A stretch of 64,000 nt of DNA from Nitrospira lenta (GTDB lineage: Bacteria; Nitrospirota; Nitrospiria; Nitrospirales; Nitrospiraceae), in the NCBI GenBank assembly GCA_945865525.1, contig CAMBDY010000008.1, forward strand, positions 1 to 64,000, given 5' to 3'. The stretch's first letter is position 1, and each line of letters opens with the position of its first letter. This document shows positions 53,364 through 63,147 of this stretch, in pieces. The position numbers were made by a program, and so were the translations under genes. Under the pieces are notes generated by a model. That model made no database searches. It had not been told where the DNA came from and was given only the letters and a program-made list of their open reading frames with translations.

Positions 53364-55715
53364 TTACACTGGCAATTCGAACGTGAACACGGCTCCTTTG
53401 GGAAGATTCTGGCTGGCCTGAATCTGGCCATCGTGATCGGTAATGATACGCCATACGATGGCCAGCCCTAGCCCAGTCCCCGTCTTCTTCCGTGTGAAGT
53501 ATGGCACGAACAGTTTTTCCTGGTCCTCGGGCGCAATGCCCGCTCCCTCGTCCGCCACACTCACCACAGCCCGCCGCCGTTTCGTATCATACTTCGTCGT
53601 AAGCCAGATCCTTCCTTTTTGCTGTATCGCCTGCATCGCATTATCGAGCAAATTGACCAGCACCCGCTTGAGCTGCTCCCGATCGAAACTAAGCGGCGGC
53701 AGATCTTCGTCCAACGAAACAATTAACTCGGCCTCCTTATGGGCCCCACGATAAAGGGCCGTGACCTCGTTGATCACATCGTGAAGCGACTGCTGCGCCA
53801 TCTGAGGAACTGGCAGGCGGGCAAATTTCGAAAACTCATCGACCATATATTTGAGGCTCGTTACTTCATTGACGATCACGTTGGTCGCCTCATCAAAAAT
53901 TGCGTCGAAATCGGGCGACTTCTCAAAATACTTCTTCCGCAACCGCTGGGCGGACAATTGAATGGGCGTCAAGGGATTCTTAATCTCGTGGGCCACCCGC
54001 CGTGCCACTTCCTGCCAAGCGGCCACTTTTTGAGCCTTGATCAACTCCGTCAGATCTTCGAACACCAGCACAATCCCGAGGCCCCTATTCAATTCATCCT
54101 TCATCCGTGATCCGTGTAGCCCGATGGTTAAAAAGTGGCCCTCAATTTCCATTGGTCCCTCCAGCGCCAGCGTATCGCGCTGATCGGCCAGCATCCGGTC
54201 GTAGGCCGTCTGGAACAGATCAAGTCGAAACTCTTTAAACACCTCATTGGCTGGTCGGCCACGAAATCGATCCACGGCCAACCCGAGAATTCGCTCACCG
54301 GACGGATTGAAATTCGTGATCATCCCGTTTCTATCGATCGAGAGCAGGCCTGCCGCGATCGTCTCAACTACCGTTTCAATGTAGGCACGCCGGCGATCCA
54401 GCTCCAGATTACTCTGACGCAATGAGATATTCGTCTCTTCGATCTTAGACTTACTCCCCTGGAGATCGGCTGTCATCCGGTTGAACGACTCGATCAAGGT
54501 GCCGATTTCATCGGTGGCCTTCGCATCGATCCGGACGGAAAGATTTCCCTGGGCAATAGCCTCCGTCGCTTCAGCCAGCCGTTGAATCGGCACCGTAATG
54601 CTCCGTGCGACATAGAATCCAAACCAGGTGGCCCCGAACAAAATGAGTACGGTGATAACGGCAACGAAGAGATAGGCCCCAGCTTTGATCGGATTTTTCA
54701 TCGCCTTGACCTGCTTATACTCGTCGTACTGACGGCCGATCCCTTCCATCTTCGCCAACAACGATTCCGACATGAAAGCATCCACCACCACCACGCCACC
54801 GATCTCCCCGCGGCGCCCGCTCGCCGGGATGGGGGCCGCCACGCGAACTAGGCGTCCCGTCTGGGCCTCCTGCACCGCATTCATTTCTTGCTTTCCGTTA
54901 ATCACCTGGAGCACCAGTTGGCCGATTGGTAGATCGAGTACTGAGGCAGGCACCTCAGGATCCAGCACCTTCGTGAGCGGTTCCATTTTGGCCGAGAAGA
55001 CCTCAATCCCGGCCACGCCGAACTCCGCCCGCTTGCGAACCATAGCCGCGATCAGCAGATCCCGTTGCTCCGCCAGCAACATATCCTCCCGATAGATTTC
55101 ATGGCTAATGGCTCTGGCACTGTTCTCTGCGAGGGTAATATGGCCGGCATGTTGCATCCGCGCCACGTCATAGGAGTCCCGCATCACCTGTTCAATTTGG
55201 TCGCTGAACCAGACATCCACGGCCTTATTCACCAGGTTGCTCGCGACCAGCGCTAGAAACACCGTCGGAATCAACGAAAACCCAATAAAAGCCGCCACCA
55301 GCTTCGTGCGAAACCCAGCACCAAAGAGCCGATGCCTTCGCTCGAAATAGGCTTTGATCAGGTTGCGGGAGAGAAGCAGGAGGAGCACGACAAATCCGAT
55401 TAGGTCGAGGTTGAGCAGGAGGAGCACAAAGGCATAGCTAGTCGTGGGCAGAAAGGAATCCGTTTCCTCGCTGCCTGGAATCACGATCTGGGAATAGTAC
55501 AGCGTCAGCGCCAAGCAAGGCAGGAGAAAAATCAAGACGATCCAGACCGGTCGCAAATGCATCTTGCGCCGCTCAGGCTCCAGAGTAGACCAGGCTCTCA
55601 CGGACGACTGGCTTGCTCCGGTAGTCTGCGACGCAACCCCGCTCACAGAAACGGGATTCGTCTTTACTGAAGAAGAGGGCCCTGTGTCCTTCGTGCCGTC
55701 ACTCACATCCGACAT
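53364..55715 (-). CDS. NtrY-like sensor histidine kinase
   Basis: 783 residues. Three or four N-terminal membrane spans (about residues 55-160) and a large extracytoplasmic sensor lead to a span near residue 350 (AYLFVAVITVLILFGATWFGFYVA). Then a HAMP domain, a PAS domain (FNPSGERILGL), the H-box RVAHEIKNPLTP, N-box LLDNAMQAI and G-boxes DEGAGIAPEDQ and TGTGLGLAI follow. This matches NtrY-type kinases sensing envelope or redox and nitrogen cues. Confidence 0.92.
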   Translation of the reverse strand: MSDVSDGTKDTGPSSSVKTNPVSVSGVASQTTGASQSSVRAWSTLEPERRKMHLRPVWIVLIFLLPCLALTLYYSQIVIPGSEETDSFLPTTSYAFVLLLLNLDLIGFVVLLLLLSRNLIKAYFERRHRLFGAGFRTKLVAAFIGFSLIPTVFLALVASNLVNKAVDVWFSDQIEQVMRDSYDVARMQHAGHITLAENSARAISHEIYREDMLLAEQRDLLIAAMVRKRAEFGVAGIEVFSAKMEPLTKVLDPEVPASVLDLPIGQLVLQVINGKQEMNAVQEAQTGRLVRVAAPIPASGRRGEIGGVVVVDAFMSESLLAKMEGIGRQYDEYKQVKAMKNPIKAGAYLFVAVITVLILFGATWFGFYVARSITVPIQRLAEATEAIAQGNLSVRIDAKATDEIGTLIESFNRMTADLQGSKSKIEETNISLRQSNLELDRRRAYIETVVETIAAGLLSIDRNGMITNFNPSGERILGLAVDRFRGRPANEVFKEFRLDLFQTAYDRMLADQRDTLALEGPMEIEGHFLTIGLHGSRMKDELNRGLGIVLVFEDLTELIKAQKVAAWQEVARRVAHEIKNPLTPIQLSAQRLRKKYFEKSPDFDAIFDEATNVIVNEVTSLKYMVDEFSKFARLPVPQMAQQSLHDVINEVTALYRGAHKEAELIVSLDEDLPPLSFDREQLKRVLVNLLDNAMQAIQQKGRIWLTTKYDTKRRRAVVSVADEGAGIAPEDQEKLFVPYFTRKKTGTGLGLAIVWRIITDHDGQIQASQNLPKGAVFTFELPV

Positions 55716-55848
55716 CTCCGATTACCAACGCTTCGGCGCATAGCAGGTAGTTTATCACGACGCTTGAAGCAGGAGAGTATCTCACCACATCGCATGAGCC
55801 AGAATGGCGGACCGATACGTCCAAGGTCGATAGGCGTGGGCGGGGCAA

Positions 55849-56241
55849 CTATTTAGCGGTTACACTCACGTACTTCATTCGAAGGGCGTAAAGCATATCC
55901 CGCAACACCGTTTGCTCGTCCGTCGTGAGATTGCCTATGGTCTTCTGCTCCAGGACCGACAGCAAATCGATAATGTCTTTAGCTTGCGGCAGGTTCGCCG
56001 GCATCGGAGGCTGATGGGGATCAATCTGTTCCCCCATCAACATCATCGAAGAACTGCCCAAAGAGATAACAAAGGATGAAAAGGTGACGGGAATTCCCGA
56101 GCCCTGGTGCGGCTCAGAGGGTGCGGCCTGCTGGTGGGGCTGCGCATCCGGCGCCGCAGGCGAAGGCATGGAGGCACGGTCGGACCCAGTCACCCCACGC
56201 CGATCCCTCACGACAAATTCTTTTTCTTCCTCTGCGCTCAT
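55849..56241 (-). CDS. DUF1844 protein
   Basis: 130 residues with a Pro/Gln-rich leader (1-45) and the DUF1844 core (VTFSSFVISLGSSSMMLMGE...NLPQAKDIIDLLSVLEQKTIGNLTTDEQTVLRDMLYALRMKYV). Function unknown. Divergent from mazG. Confidence 0.88.
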   Translation of the reverse strand: MSAEEEKEFVVRDRRGVTGSDRASMPSPAAPDAQPHQQAAPSEPHQGSGIPVTFSSFVISLGSSSMMLMGEQIDPHQPPMPANLPQAKDIIDLLSVLEQKTIGNLTTDEQTVLRDMLYALRMKYVSVTAK

Positions 56242-56328
56242 AGGCCTTTCTTCCGCTCCAGATGCCGCCTCCGTACCCTATCATAGGTCCCAAAACGGCG
56301 CAAGACTTGCCGCGCAACGCGTGGCCGA

Positions 56329-56356
56329 TTGAAGCAAGCCGACAACTGAGTATAAT
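56329..56356 (+). promoter_or_regulatory. sigma70 promoter of mazG
   Basis: TTGAAG (56329-56334) and a perfect TATAAT (56351-56356) are 16 bp apart, 35 nt before the ATG at 56391. Confidence 0.65.
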
Positions 56357-56390
56357 ATGCGGCCAACTGAGCGCCACAAAAAGGAACAGG

Positions 56391-57266
56391 ATGTCTGAAC
56401 GATTTGATAAACTGGTCGACTTGATGGCCTCGCTGCGCGCACCGAACGGGTGTCCCTGGGACCGCAAGCAAACGCATGAGTCGCTGAAGCCCTATCTGCT
56501 CGAAGAAACCTATGAAGTGCTCGAAATCCTAGACCGGCAAGACCGGGAAAAACTACCAGAGGAACTCGGCGATGTGCTGCTCCAGGTGCTCTTCCACAGC
56601 CAGATCGCGGCAGAGGCTGGCCGCTTTACCATCGAGGACGTGCTGGCGCAATTGGCTGACAAAATGATCAGACGCCACCCCCATGTTTTTGGTAATGGGG
56701 GGACCGATACCACACCGACAAATGCCGACCAGGTGGTGGCAAAATGGGAAGATATCAAACGCACGGAACGCCAGGCGTCCGGACGGGCGAACTCGGTGCT
56801 CGACGGAGTACCGCAAGCATTGCCGGCCCTGCTGAGGGCCTACCAAATTCAAACACGCGCGGCACGCGCCGGGTTCGATTGGAGCCACGATACGAAAGGC
56901 TTCGAGCAGATCCTGGGCAAGATCGAAGAAGAAATCCAAGAGCTCCGCGACGCCATCCAGCCCCTTGCATCAAACCAGACCGAGCCAGCCGCAACAGCCG
57001 CAGCTCTGCGGCAGGAAAAGATCGCCTCAGAGCTCGGCGACGTGCTATTCTCCCTCGTGAATCTCGCCCGCTTCATGAAAATGAACCCAGAAGACGCCTT
57101 GCGCCAATCCGCTAACCGCTTCACCCAGCGAGTTCAATTCATTGAAGCCCAGGCGACCCAATCTGGACGATCGGTGAGCGAGCTCTCGTTTGCAGAAATG
57201 GATCAACTATGGACCGAAGCCAAAAAGCAAAACTCCGTGCCCCTCACTGAGGACACACCGTCATGA
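56391..57266 (+). CDS. mazG: nucleoside triphosphate pyrophosphohydrolase
   Basis: Cleans house-keeping and damaged NTPs. The start is the ATG at 56391 with AAGGA upstream. Two MazG domains: CPWDRKQTHESLKPYLLEETYEVLEILD with ELGDVLLQVLFH, and the second half with EEEIQELRDAI...SELGDVLFSLVNLAR. The tandem layout is normal. Overlaps the next gene by 4 nt. Confidence 0.94.
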   Translation: MSERFDKLVDLMASLRAPNGCPWDRKQTHESLKPYLLEETYEVLEILDRQDREKLPEELGDVLLQVLFHSQIAAEAGRFTIEDVLAQLADKMIRRHPHVFGNGGTDTTPTNADQVVAKWEDIKRTERQASGRANSVLDGVPQALPALLRAYQIQTRAARAGFDWSHDTKGFEQILGKIEEEIQELRDAIQPLASNQTEPAATAAALRQEKIASELGDVLFSLVNLARFMKMNPEDALRQSANRFTQRVQFIEAQATQSGRSVSELSFAEMDQLWTEAKKQNSVPLTEDTPS

Positions 57267-57880
57267 GCGATGAATCGCGCCCCTACGAAGAGGGCAAACG
57301 CGCCGGAGTCCATCCCCTAATCGTCATCTTCAGCATCCTGTTGGGGTTCTGGCTGTTTGTGGCCCTCATCGTCCCGAGTTCTAAGAGTAAGCAAGTAGCG
57401 GGAACGGAAGGACCAGCTGGACCGGTCATCGAAGATCCCGAAGCAGCACCAGTCCTGTTCAAAGTCCACACCACGATCCCGGATATGAACGCGATCAGCC
57501 TCACAGTGCAACCAGAAGCGACCGACAGCCAAGTGGCTGGACTTTTAAAACGGTTCAAAAAAGACCGGCTCGCCGGCACCTTGACCGAGCTCCTGCCAGC
57601 TACGACAAGCGGCCATACGCTCGGGGACCATGCCGTCGCCGACATCTACATTTTGTCAGACGCCCAATATGCGCAAGCCGACGTAATCCGCACCCTGACA
57701 CGCGGCGCCCATGCGCCGGGCAACCTCTATCCTCAAGCTGTTCCTTTTGAAGTGGCGATGGAACAAATCCGGGGGCACTATCGAATCGACCTGAATAACA
57801 CCAGCAGCCCCGACAGCGCCTCCCTGGGCTTTGCCGATGAGTCAGGAATACATTCCAAGCAGTACAGAAAAATATTTTAA
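57263..57880 (+). CDS. membrane-anchored hypothetical protein
   Basis: 205 residues with one N-terminal membrane span (HPLIVIFSILLGFWLFVALIV) and an exported domain of about 165 residues. No family is recognised. Coupled to mazG by an ATGA overlap. The compound terminator follows immediately. Confidence 0.7.
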   Translation: MSDESRPYEEGKRAGVHPLIVIFSILLGFWLFVALIVPSSKSKQVAGTEGPAGPVIEDPEAAPVLFKVHTTIPDMNAISLTVQPEATDSQVAGLLKRFKKDRLAGTLTELLPATTSGHTLGDHAVADIYILSDAQYAQADVIRTLTRGAHAPGNLYPQAVPFEVAMEQIRGHYRIDLNNTSSPDSASLGFADESGIHSKQYRKIF

Positions 57881-57996
57881 CGGGCCGTTGAAAAATACCG
57901 CCAGCTTCGTTCTTGACTCATCGAAACTCTCACCGTACCCCTGATGGTACGCCTCCGATTTTGACTGGCCTACGGCCTTGCTGGCGGGCTTTTTTT
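57880..57996. terminator. compound bidirectional terminator or dispersed host repeat
   Basis: CCGCCAGC (57898-57905) pairs with GCTGGCGG (57980-57987). A T-run follows on the plus strand, and on the minus strand a shorter run follows. Inside lie two smaller hairpins: CGTACC/GGTACG near 57,934-57,951 and GGCC/GGCC near 57,967. Converging genes end on both sides. The form resembles a dispersed intergenic repeat that I recall from Nitrospira genomes. Confidence 0.7.
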
Positions 57997-58018
57997 GAGC
58001 AGACCGCAACAACCTCCA

Positions 58019-58426
58019 CTACAATCCAACCAGCTTTTTGATCTCTGCCCGCAACGTTTCTTTCTGTTCGTCCGCCCAAGTGTCAAGCCGTGGGAACAAA
58101 TACGCCATTGGTCCTGTAAAGGTAGCCACGAGGGTATCGCGGCGCTCTGACAGCATGCCCTCTGCCTCGGCGATGCGGATTTTTTCATCCGAGATCTGGC
58201 GTAATAGGAACTTCGAGATCATCAGTTGCTGCCCCGGCGTTCCAACAACGTCCCCCAACACCTTGCCCCGAACGAAATCCAACTCCTCAGGAATCGCGAC
58301 TTTCACCCGCACAGCCTGGGCAGTCGGCCACGAGGCCCGCTGAGTCGAGTAGTCGAAGGAAAACGCTTGCTCTCGAGGCTCTCGGAATGGTCCAGTCACA
58401 TTCGCAATTTGCAGCCGGGTATCCAT
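58019..58426 (-). CDS. hypothetical protein (135 aa)
   Basis: A cytosolic mixed alpha/beta protein (VRVKVAIPEELDFVRGKVLGDVVGT, then a helical EAEGMLSERRDTLV). I do not recognise it. It follows hemY by 15 nt on the same strand and could be co-transcribed with the heme genes. Confidence 0.65.
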   Translation of the reverse strand: MDTRLQIANVTGPFREPREQAFSFDYSTQRASWPTAQAVRVKVAIPEELDFVRGKVLGDVVGTPGQQLMISKFLLRQISDEKIRIAEAEGMLSERRDTLVATFTGPMAYLFPRLDTWADEQKETLRAEIKKLVGL

Positions 58427-58441
58427 GGTGACTCTCGTTTC

Positions 58442-59890
58442 TTACGATCGTTCTCCGGACAGATAGCGCACGACCCGATCAGCCGCAACCGCCCCGTCAC
58501 GGATACAGTCGGGAATTCCAACACCGCGATAACCAGTGCCTGTAAGTACTAGGCCCCCGTAGCGGCTGAGCGCCGCCTCAGTCTGATTTAACCGATCAAG
58601 ATGGCCCAGCGTATATTGTGGCATCGCCTTCATCCAGCGGTTCACTTCCACATAGTCTGGCTCCGCCGTCACACCGCATATGTGAGCCAACTCGTCCCGC
58701 ACCCGTGCGACCAAAGCCCGGTCATCCAGTTCAAAAATAGCCTCTCGCCCGACTCCTCCAACATAACAACGAATGAGTAATTGATCTGCCGGAGCCCGAT
58801 GGGACCACTTGAGCGAGGTCCAAGTCGCCGCAATGAGGTCGCGGCCTTCGGCCCGCGGCACGACAAAGCCAAATCCTTCTGCCGCCCCTGCGACCGCTGC
58901 GCGAGGATAGGCCATCGCAATCGTCGCCGTGGAGGCATAGGGAATCAGGTCCAGCAACCCTCCGGCAATCGGCGTGAGCGGACGCACCAACTCCGCTGAC
59001 ACATAAGCCGGCGTGGCCAACACGAGGCTGTCCACAGACAGGGCCGAGCCGTCATTGAGAATGATATCGTACATCCAGCGGCCTGGCTGATGGGAGCGAA
59101 CACGAAGGGCATCCACGACCGTGCCTCCCTTAAGCGTGGTGCCCTGCTCCGTCAATCGACGAACCAAAGCATCAATCAGATCCGACAAACCATTCTTAAG
59201 ACTCACGAACATCGTACGCTTCGGACCGATAGACGTAGCCAAAGGACTCGCCTTCCGCCCCGCCATCATTCCACGAATCACACTGCCGTATTGCTGCTCC
59301 AGCTCGACAAACCGTGGGAAGGTCGCCTGAATGCTCATCTGCTCCGCATCGCCCCCATAGATACCCGCCATCAAGGGTTCGAGCATCCGTTCGAAAGCCT
59401 GACGACCCATACGCCGCCGAAAGAAGCAGGCGAGCGACTCATCGCCCGACGACCGTTTGACCGGCATCGCCAGGTCCAAACCCATCCTGGCGAGCCCAGC
59501 CCAACTCAAGAGTCCGCTCCGAAGAAAGGGTCCCAGCTGATTAGGCGAAATGACGACCAAACCCTCCGGCAATTCTCGCAGACGCCCCTGCGAAAACACA
59601 CAGGCCCTCTTGGTGGTCTCATTGGTATTAATAAGCTGATCCGTCAGCCCCAGCTTAGTGCAGAGTTCAATAGCAGCTGTTTTTTGAGATAAAAAGGAAT
59701 CGGGGCCTGCTTCTGTCACGAGGTTGCCGATCCGATTGGTGACGATCTTGCCGCCCCAGGAAAGCGCGGCATCCACAACCGTACAACGGATCGGGATACC
59801 GGCAGCCGCAGCTTTTTCGTGAAGCGCATAGGCAGTCGAGAGACCCGAGATCCCTCCACCGATAACAGCCACTGTGCGAAGATTGTTCAC
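58442..59890 (-). CDS. hemY: protoporphyrinogen oxidase, HemY-type
   Basis: Oxidises protoporphyrinogen (or coproporphyrinogen) for heme. 482 residues with the FAD motif VAVIGGGISGLSTAYALHE, GGKIVTNRIGNLVTEAGPDSFL, and the C-terminal LVLTGTGYRGVGIPDCIRDG. Complete. Overlaps the next gene by 4 nt. hemE lies 300 bp upstream, so this is a heme cluster. Confidence 0.93.
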   Translation of the reverse strand: MNNLRTVAVIGGGISGLSTAYALHEKAAAAGIPIRCTVVDAALSWGGKIVTNRIGNLVTEAGPDSFLSQKTAAIELCTKLGLTDQLINTNETTKRACVFSQGRLRELPEGLVVISPNQLGPFLRSGLLSWAGLARMGLDLAMPVKRSSGDESLACFFRRRMGRQAFERMLEPLMAGIYGGDAEQMSIQATFPRFVELEQQYGSVIRGMMAGRKASPLATSIGPKRTMFVSLKNGLSDLIDALVRRLTEQGTTLKGGTVVDALRVRSHQPGRWMYDIILNDGSALSVDSLVLATPAYVSAELVRPLTPIAGGLLDLIPYASTATIAMAYPRAAVAGAAEGFGFVVPRAEGRDLIAATWTSLKWSHRAPADQLLIRCYVGGVGREAIFELDDRALVARVRDELAHICGVTAEPDYVEVNRWMKAMPQYTLGHLDRLNQTEAALSRYGGLVLTGTGYRGVGIPDCIRDGAVAADRVVRYLSGERS

Positions 59891-60150
59891 GAGATGCTGC
59901 GAAGCGATGATTCGTGGGCCTTGCCTAACTCGTGCAACCCCTGCTCAAGCTTCTTCGTGACGTCCTTGAAAATCCCGACCGCCGGAAACTTCCCGCCCGT
60001 GACCCAATACCACTCGCAAATCTCTTCAACCAATTCAGGGGACGTGGGACGCCCTTCCCGCACATCCAGGAGGAACGGGTCTGCATTCTCCAGACTGTCC
60101 AGCCCGGCCATTGCCATGGCGATGGCCGTGGATTTCGTTAATTCTGCCAT
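59887..60150 (-). CDS. small hypothetical protein in heme cluster
   Basis: 87 residues (MAELTKSTAIAMAMAGLDSLENADPFLLDVREGRPTSPE...). Cytosolic and helical, with WYWVTGGKFPAVG. It overlaps hemY by 4 nt (ATGA) and follows hemE. The family is unknown to me; the coupling suggests a role in late heme synthesis. Confidence 0.7.
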   Translation of the reverse strand: MAELTKSTAIAMAMAGLDSLENADPFLLDVREGRPTSPELVEEICEWYWVTGGKFPAVGIFKDVTKKLEQGLHELGKAHESSLRSIS

Positions 60151-60191
60151 ACCTGCCCGTCACCCCCGCTTCAGCCTCTCGCCCTATGCCT

Positions 60192-61232
60192 CTAGCTCTT
60201 GACCTGTCTCGCACTGAGCTTATGCACCATATCAATCGCCGCGGCAACATGCTCGATTGGCGTCGTCGGCAAAATCCCATGACCCAAGTTGAAAATATGC
60301 CCAGGACGGCCAGCGGCTCTGCGCAAAATATCTTCCACGCGCCGTTCGACTTCAGGTAACGGAGCATACAGGGCCAAGGGATCAAGATTACCCTGCACCG
60401 CCGTATCATGGCCCACGATCTCCCAAGCCTCATCCAGAGGGATGCGCCAGTCGACCCCGATGACATCGCCGCCCGCCGCGCGCATCTGACGTAGCATCGC
60501 CGAAGTCCCCGTACCAAAATGAATCATCGGCACGCCTTCCCGCTTCAGTCCCTCAAAAATCAATTGGACATGCGGCAGCACGTATTCAACATAGTCGCCA
60601 ACCGAGAGACAGCCCACCCAGCTGTCGAACAGCTGAATTGCCTGTGCCCCCGCCTTGATTTGCTGCCGCAGATAGCCGGTGATGACCCGTGCAAACTTAT
60701 CCATGAGCAGGTGCCAGGTCTTCGGCTCGCAATACATCATCTGTTTGGTTAGAAGATAGTTTCGCGAACTCCCACCCTCGATTGCATAACTGGCGAGGGT
60801 GAAGGGCGCCCCGGCAAATCCAATCAGCGGCACCCGCGCGTTCAGAGCGCGTCGTGCCTGACCGATGGCTTCCGCCACATAGTTAAGCTCGCCTCCATCG
60901 ATGACGCTAAGCCGCTCAACCGCCGCATGGTCCCGCACCGGATTATGAATGACCGGCCCTTCGCCCTCCGCGAACTCTAGGTTGAGCCCCATCGGCTCAA
61001 AGGGCAGCAGAATGTCGGCAAAGATAATGGCGGCATCGAGCGGAAAGCGATCGATCGGCTGCAGCGTGACTTGCGCCGCCAATTCCGGTGTCTTGCACAA
61101 CTCCAGCATCGAATGTTTCGCTCGAAGAGCGCGATATTCGGGCATATAACGGCCGGCCTGCCGCATGAACCACACCGGCGTACAATCAACCGGCTCGCAC
61201 CGACAGGCTTTAAGAAAACGATCATTTATCAT
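60192..61232 (-). CDS. hemE: uroporphyrinogen decarboxylase
   Basis: Converts uroporphyrinogen III to coproporphyrinogen III. 346 residues with PVWFMRQAGRYMPEYR, the DILLPFEPMG loop, FAGAPFTLASYAIEGGSS and IPTTPIEHV-like end segments (GHGILPTTPIEHV). All active-site loops are present. Confidence 0.95.
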   Translation of the reverse strand: MINDRFLKACRCEPVDCTPVWFMRQAGRYMPEYRALRAKHSMLELCKTPELAAQVTLQPIDRFPLDAAIIFADILLPFEPMGLNLEFAEGEGPVIHNPVRDHAAVERLSVIDGGELNYVAEAIGQARRALNARVPLIGFAGAPFTLASYAIEGGSSRNYLLTKQMMYCEPKTWHLLMDKFARVITGYLRQQIKAGAQAIQLFDSWVGCLSVGDYVEYVLPHVQLIFEGLKREGVPMIHFGTGTSAMLRQMRAAGGDVIGVDWRIPLDEAWEIVGHDTAVQGNLDPLALYAPLPEVERRVEDILRRAAGRPGHIFNLGHGILPTTPIEHVAAAIDMVHKLSARQVKS

Positions 61233-61583
61233 TGGGGCATTCTAGAGATCAGGGGAGGAATGTGTCAATTCAGAATAGGCTGGGGCGTATCGCCGGATCG
61301 CCGTGGAATGGGACTGGTCAAAACAACGAGACCCCCTGCGATTTCGTGCGGACAAAAAATCCACACATTAAGAGTACCCTGTTTCAATTTCTGTAAAGTT
61401 ACGTGTATAATAGAGGCATGGTGTACGGCTAAGTCCCCAGAGCATTGTCTTTGGGATTCAGTATTTGTGGCCTACCAGACACGTGACTTCCCAAGTGCTG
61501 CAATATCACTCAGCCTAACTGGAACCCCGGCGCCCGGCACCACACCCCTGTGAACCACGACTCCTGACCTTGGAGGTAAGCAA
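61233..61583. other. 351-nt divergent intergenic region
   Basis: Holds the desaturase promoter and a leader of about 170 nt. I saw a weak CCCCAGAG...CTTTGGG hairpin near 61,435-61,455 and no gene. The long leader might carry cold or membrane-fluidity control. Confidence 0.5.
61382..61411 (+). promoter_or_regulatory. sigma70 promoter of the desaturase gene
   Basis: TTTCAA (61382-61387) and a perfect TATAAT (61406-61411) are 18 bp apart, about 165 nt upstream of the ATG at 61584. Confidence 0.55.
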
Positions 61584-62558
61584 ATGTCCCAAGTACCTAC
61601 CCAACAAACCACCCAAGCCCAGATGATCTGGTTGACGGTGCTCCGCTGGTTCGACTCCTGGGCCGGGATTGATACTGTGAAAGTCGAGGGACCTCCCAAA
61701 ATGGACTGGATTCGGTGTATCCCCCTCATCGCTGTACATGTCATGTGTCTTGGCATTATCTGGGTGGGATGGAGCTGGACTGCCGTTGCCGTCGCCACAG
61801 TTTTTTATTTTGTGCGCATGTTCGCCATCACTGGCTGGTACCACCGCTACTTTTCACACCGGACCTTCAAGACATCCCGCGCATGCCAGCTGGCCTTTGC
61901 GATCCTGGGAGGCTCTTGCGCCCAGCGCGGTCCGCTCTGGTGGGCCGGGCACCATCGCCATCACCATATCGCCTCAGATACGCCGGATGACGTCCACTCC
62001 CCGCTGCACGGAGGATTTCTCTGGTCTCACATGGGCTGGTTCACGTCGCAAACGCATTTCGCGCCTCGGTTAAAGAATATTGCAGACTTCGCAAAATTCC
62101 CCGAGCTCCGCTTCCTAGACCGTTTCGACATCCTCGTCCCCACCCTCGCCGGGTTCGGAATGTTCGGGCTAGGCATGTTACTGGAGGCCTACACGCCAGG
62201 CCTTCACACCAACGGTCCCCAAATGTTGATTTGGGGGTTCTTCGTATCAACGGTTGCCCTAATCCATGGAACCTGCACCATCAACTCCCTGTCGCATGTT
62301 TATGGTTCTCAACGCTATGACACAGGCGATACCAGCCGCAACAATTTTTTCCTTGCACTCATTACGATGGGTGAAGGGTGGCACAACAACCACCACTACT
62401 ATCCCGCCGCTACCCGGCAAGGTTTCTACTGGTGGGAAATTGACATGACCTACTATTGCTTGAGAATGATGGAAATGGTGGGGCTGGTCTGGGATATCAA
62501 GGATGTACCACTCTACGTCCGCGAAGGAAAGAGCAAACAGGACACCATCGCAGTCTGA
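61584..62558 (+). CDS. membrane fatty-acid (acyl-CoA-type) desaturase
   Basis: 324 residues with two long hydrophobic regions and three His boxes, HRYFSHR, GHHRHHH and HNNHH, that hold a di-iron site. This matches delta-9-type desaturases that put a double bond in acyl chains. AGGTAAGC lies upstream of the ATG as the ribosome binding site. It is preceded by a long leader. Confidence 0.93.
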   Translation: MSQVPTQQTTQAQMIWLTVLRWFDSWAGIDTVKVEGPPKMDWIRCIPLIAVHVMCLGIIWVGWSWTAVAVATVFYFVRMFAITGWYHRYFSHRTFKTSRACQLAFAILGGSCAQRGPLWWAGHHRHHHIASDTPDDVHSPLHGGFLWSHMGWFTSQTHFAPRLKNIADFAKFPELRFLDRFDILVPTLAGFGMFGLGMLLEAYTPGLHTNGPQMLIWGFFVSTVALIHGTCTINSLSHVYGSQRYDTGDTSRNNFFLALITMGEGWHNNHHYYPAATRQGFYWWEIDMTYYCLRMMEMVGLVWDIKDVPLYVREGKSKQDTIAV

Positions 62559-62661
62559 TTGAAATCATCCCTTGTAAAGGGCCGTTCGTCTCTCGTTCGA
62601 CGAAAAGCGCGTATTTGCACCGAGTACACTTCACGAGGAACGACCGACGAGCCCTACTTTG

Positions 62662-63129
62662 CTACACCCACTCCGTCAGCTCTCGAGTCGGCGGCTCATC
62701 ACTCCGCCCGGCAAGCGTCTCACGAATCGTTCGACTCACTAGGTCAATCTCCCCCAAATCTGCAGCGGGCACGACCCAGGCATCTGCCGGTTCGAACTCA
62801 ATCCGATAGTGATTCTTCTTCGCCGAAAACCATTCGACATAGGGATGCGGCGCAAGATTCGGATGGGGATCGAACGAGATCAGGTTCACTGTCCCAGTCT
62901 GCGGGCTTTCCATGTCACCGATCATCTGGCCCGCAAGATCTTCGTCCTCAAACCGGGGATTCTGGAACTGGATAACCTGTCCTGCAATATCGGCCTTAAA
63001 GTTGCCCTGTAAATACACATCGATCGGCCCGATGACCGCGAAAACAATCCGCCCGACGATCGTACCCTCGACGCGATTATCCAGAAACCCTTCTTGCACC
63101 CAGCGGCTATTGGCAAATTTCTGCGCCAT
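62662..63129 (-). CDS. hypothetical beta-rich protein
   Basis: 155 residues, starting MAQKFANSRWVQEGFLDNRVEGTIVGRIVFAVIG. Beta-strand-rich, with an acidic segment (DLAGQMIGDMESP). No family recognised. It lies 18 nt downstream of the EamA gene on the same strand. Confidence 0.65.
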   Translation of the reverse strand: MAQKFANSRWVQEGFLDNRVEGTIVGRIVFAVIGPIDVYLQGNFKADIAGQVIQFQNPRFEDEDLAGQMIGDMESPQTGTVNLISFDPHPNLAPHPYVEWFSAKKNHYRIEFEPADAWVVPAADLGEIDLVSRTIRETLAGRSDEPPTRELTEWV

Positions 63130-63147
63130 CTGACTCCGTGTACCGCG

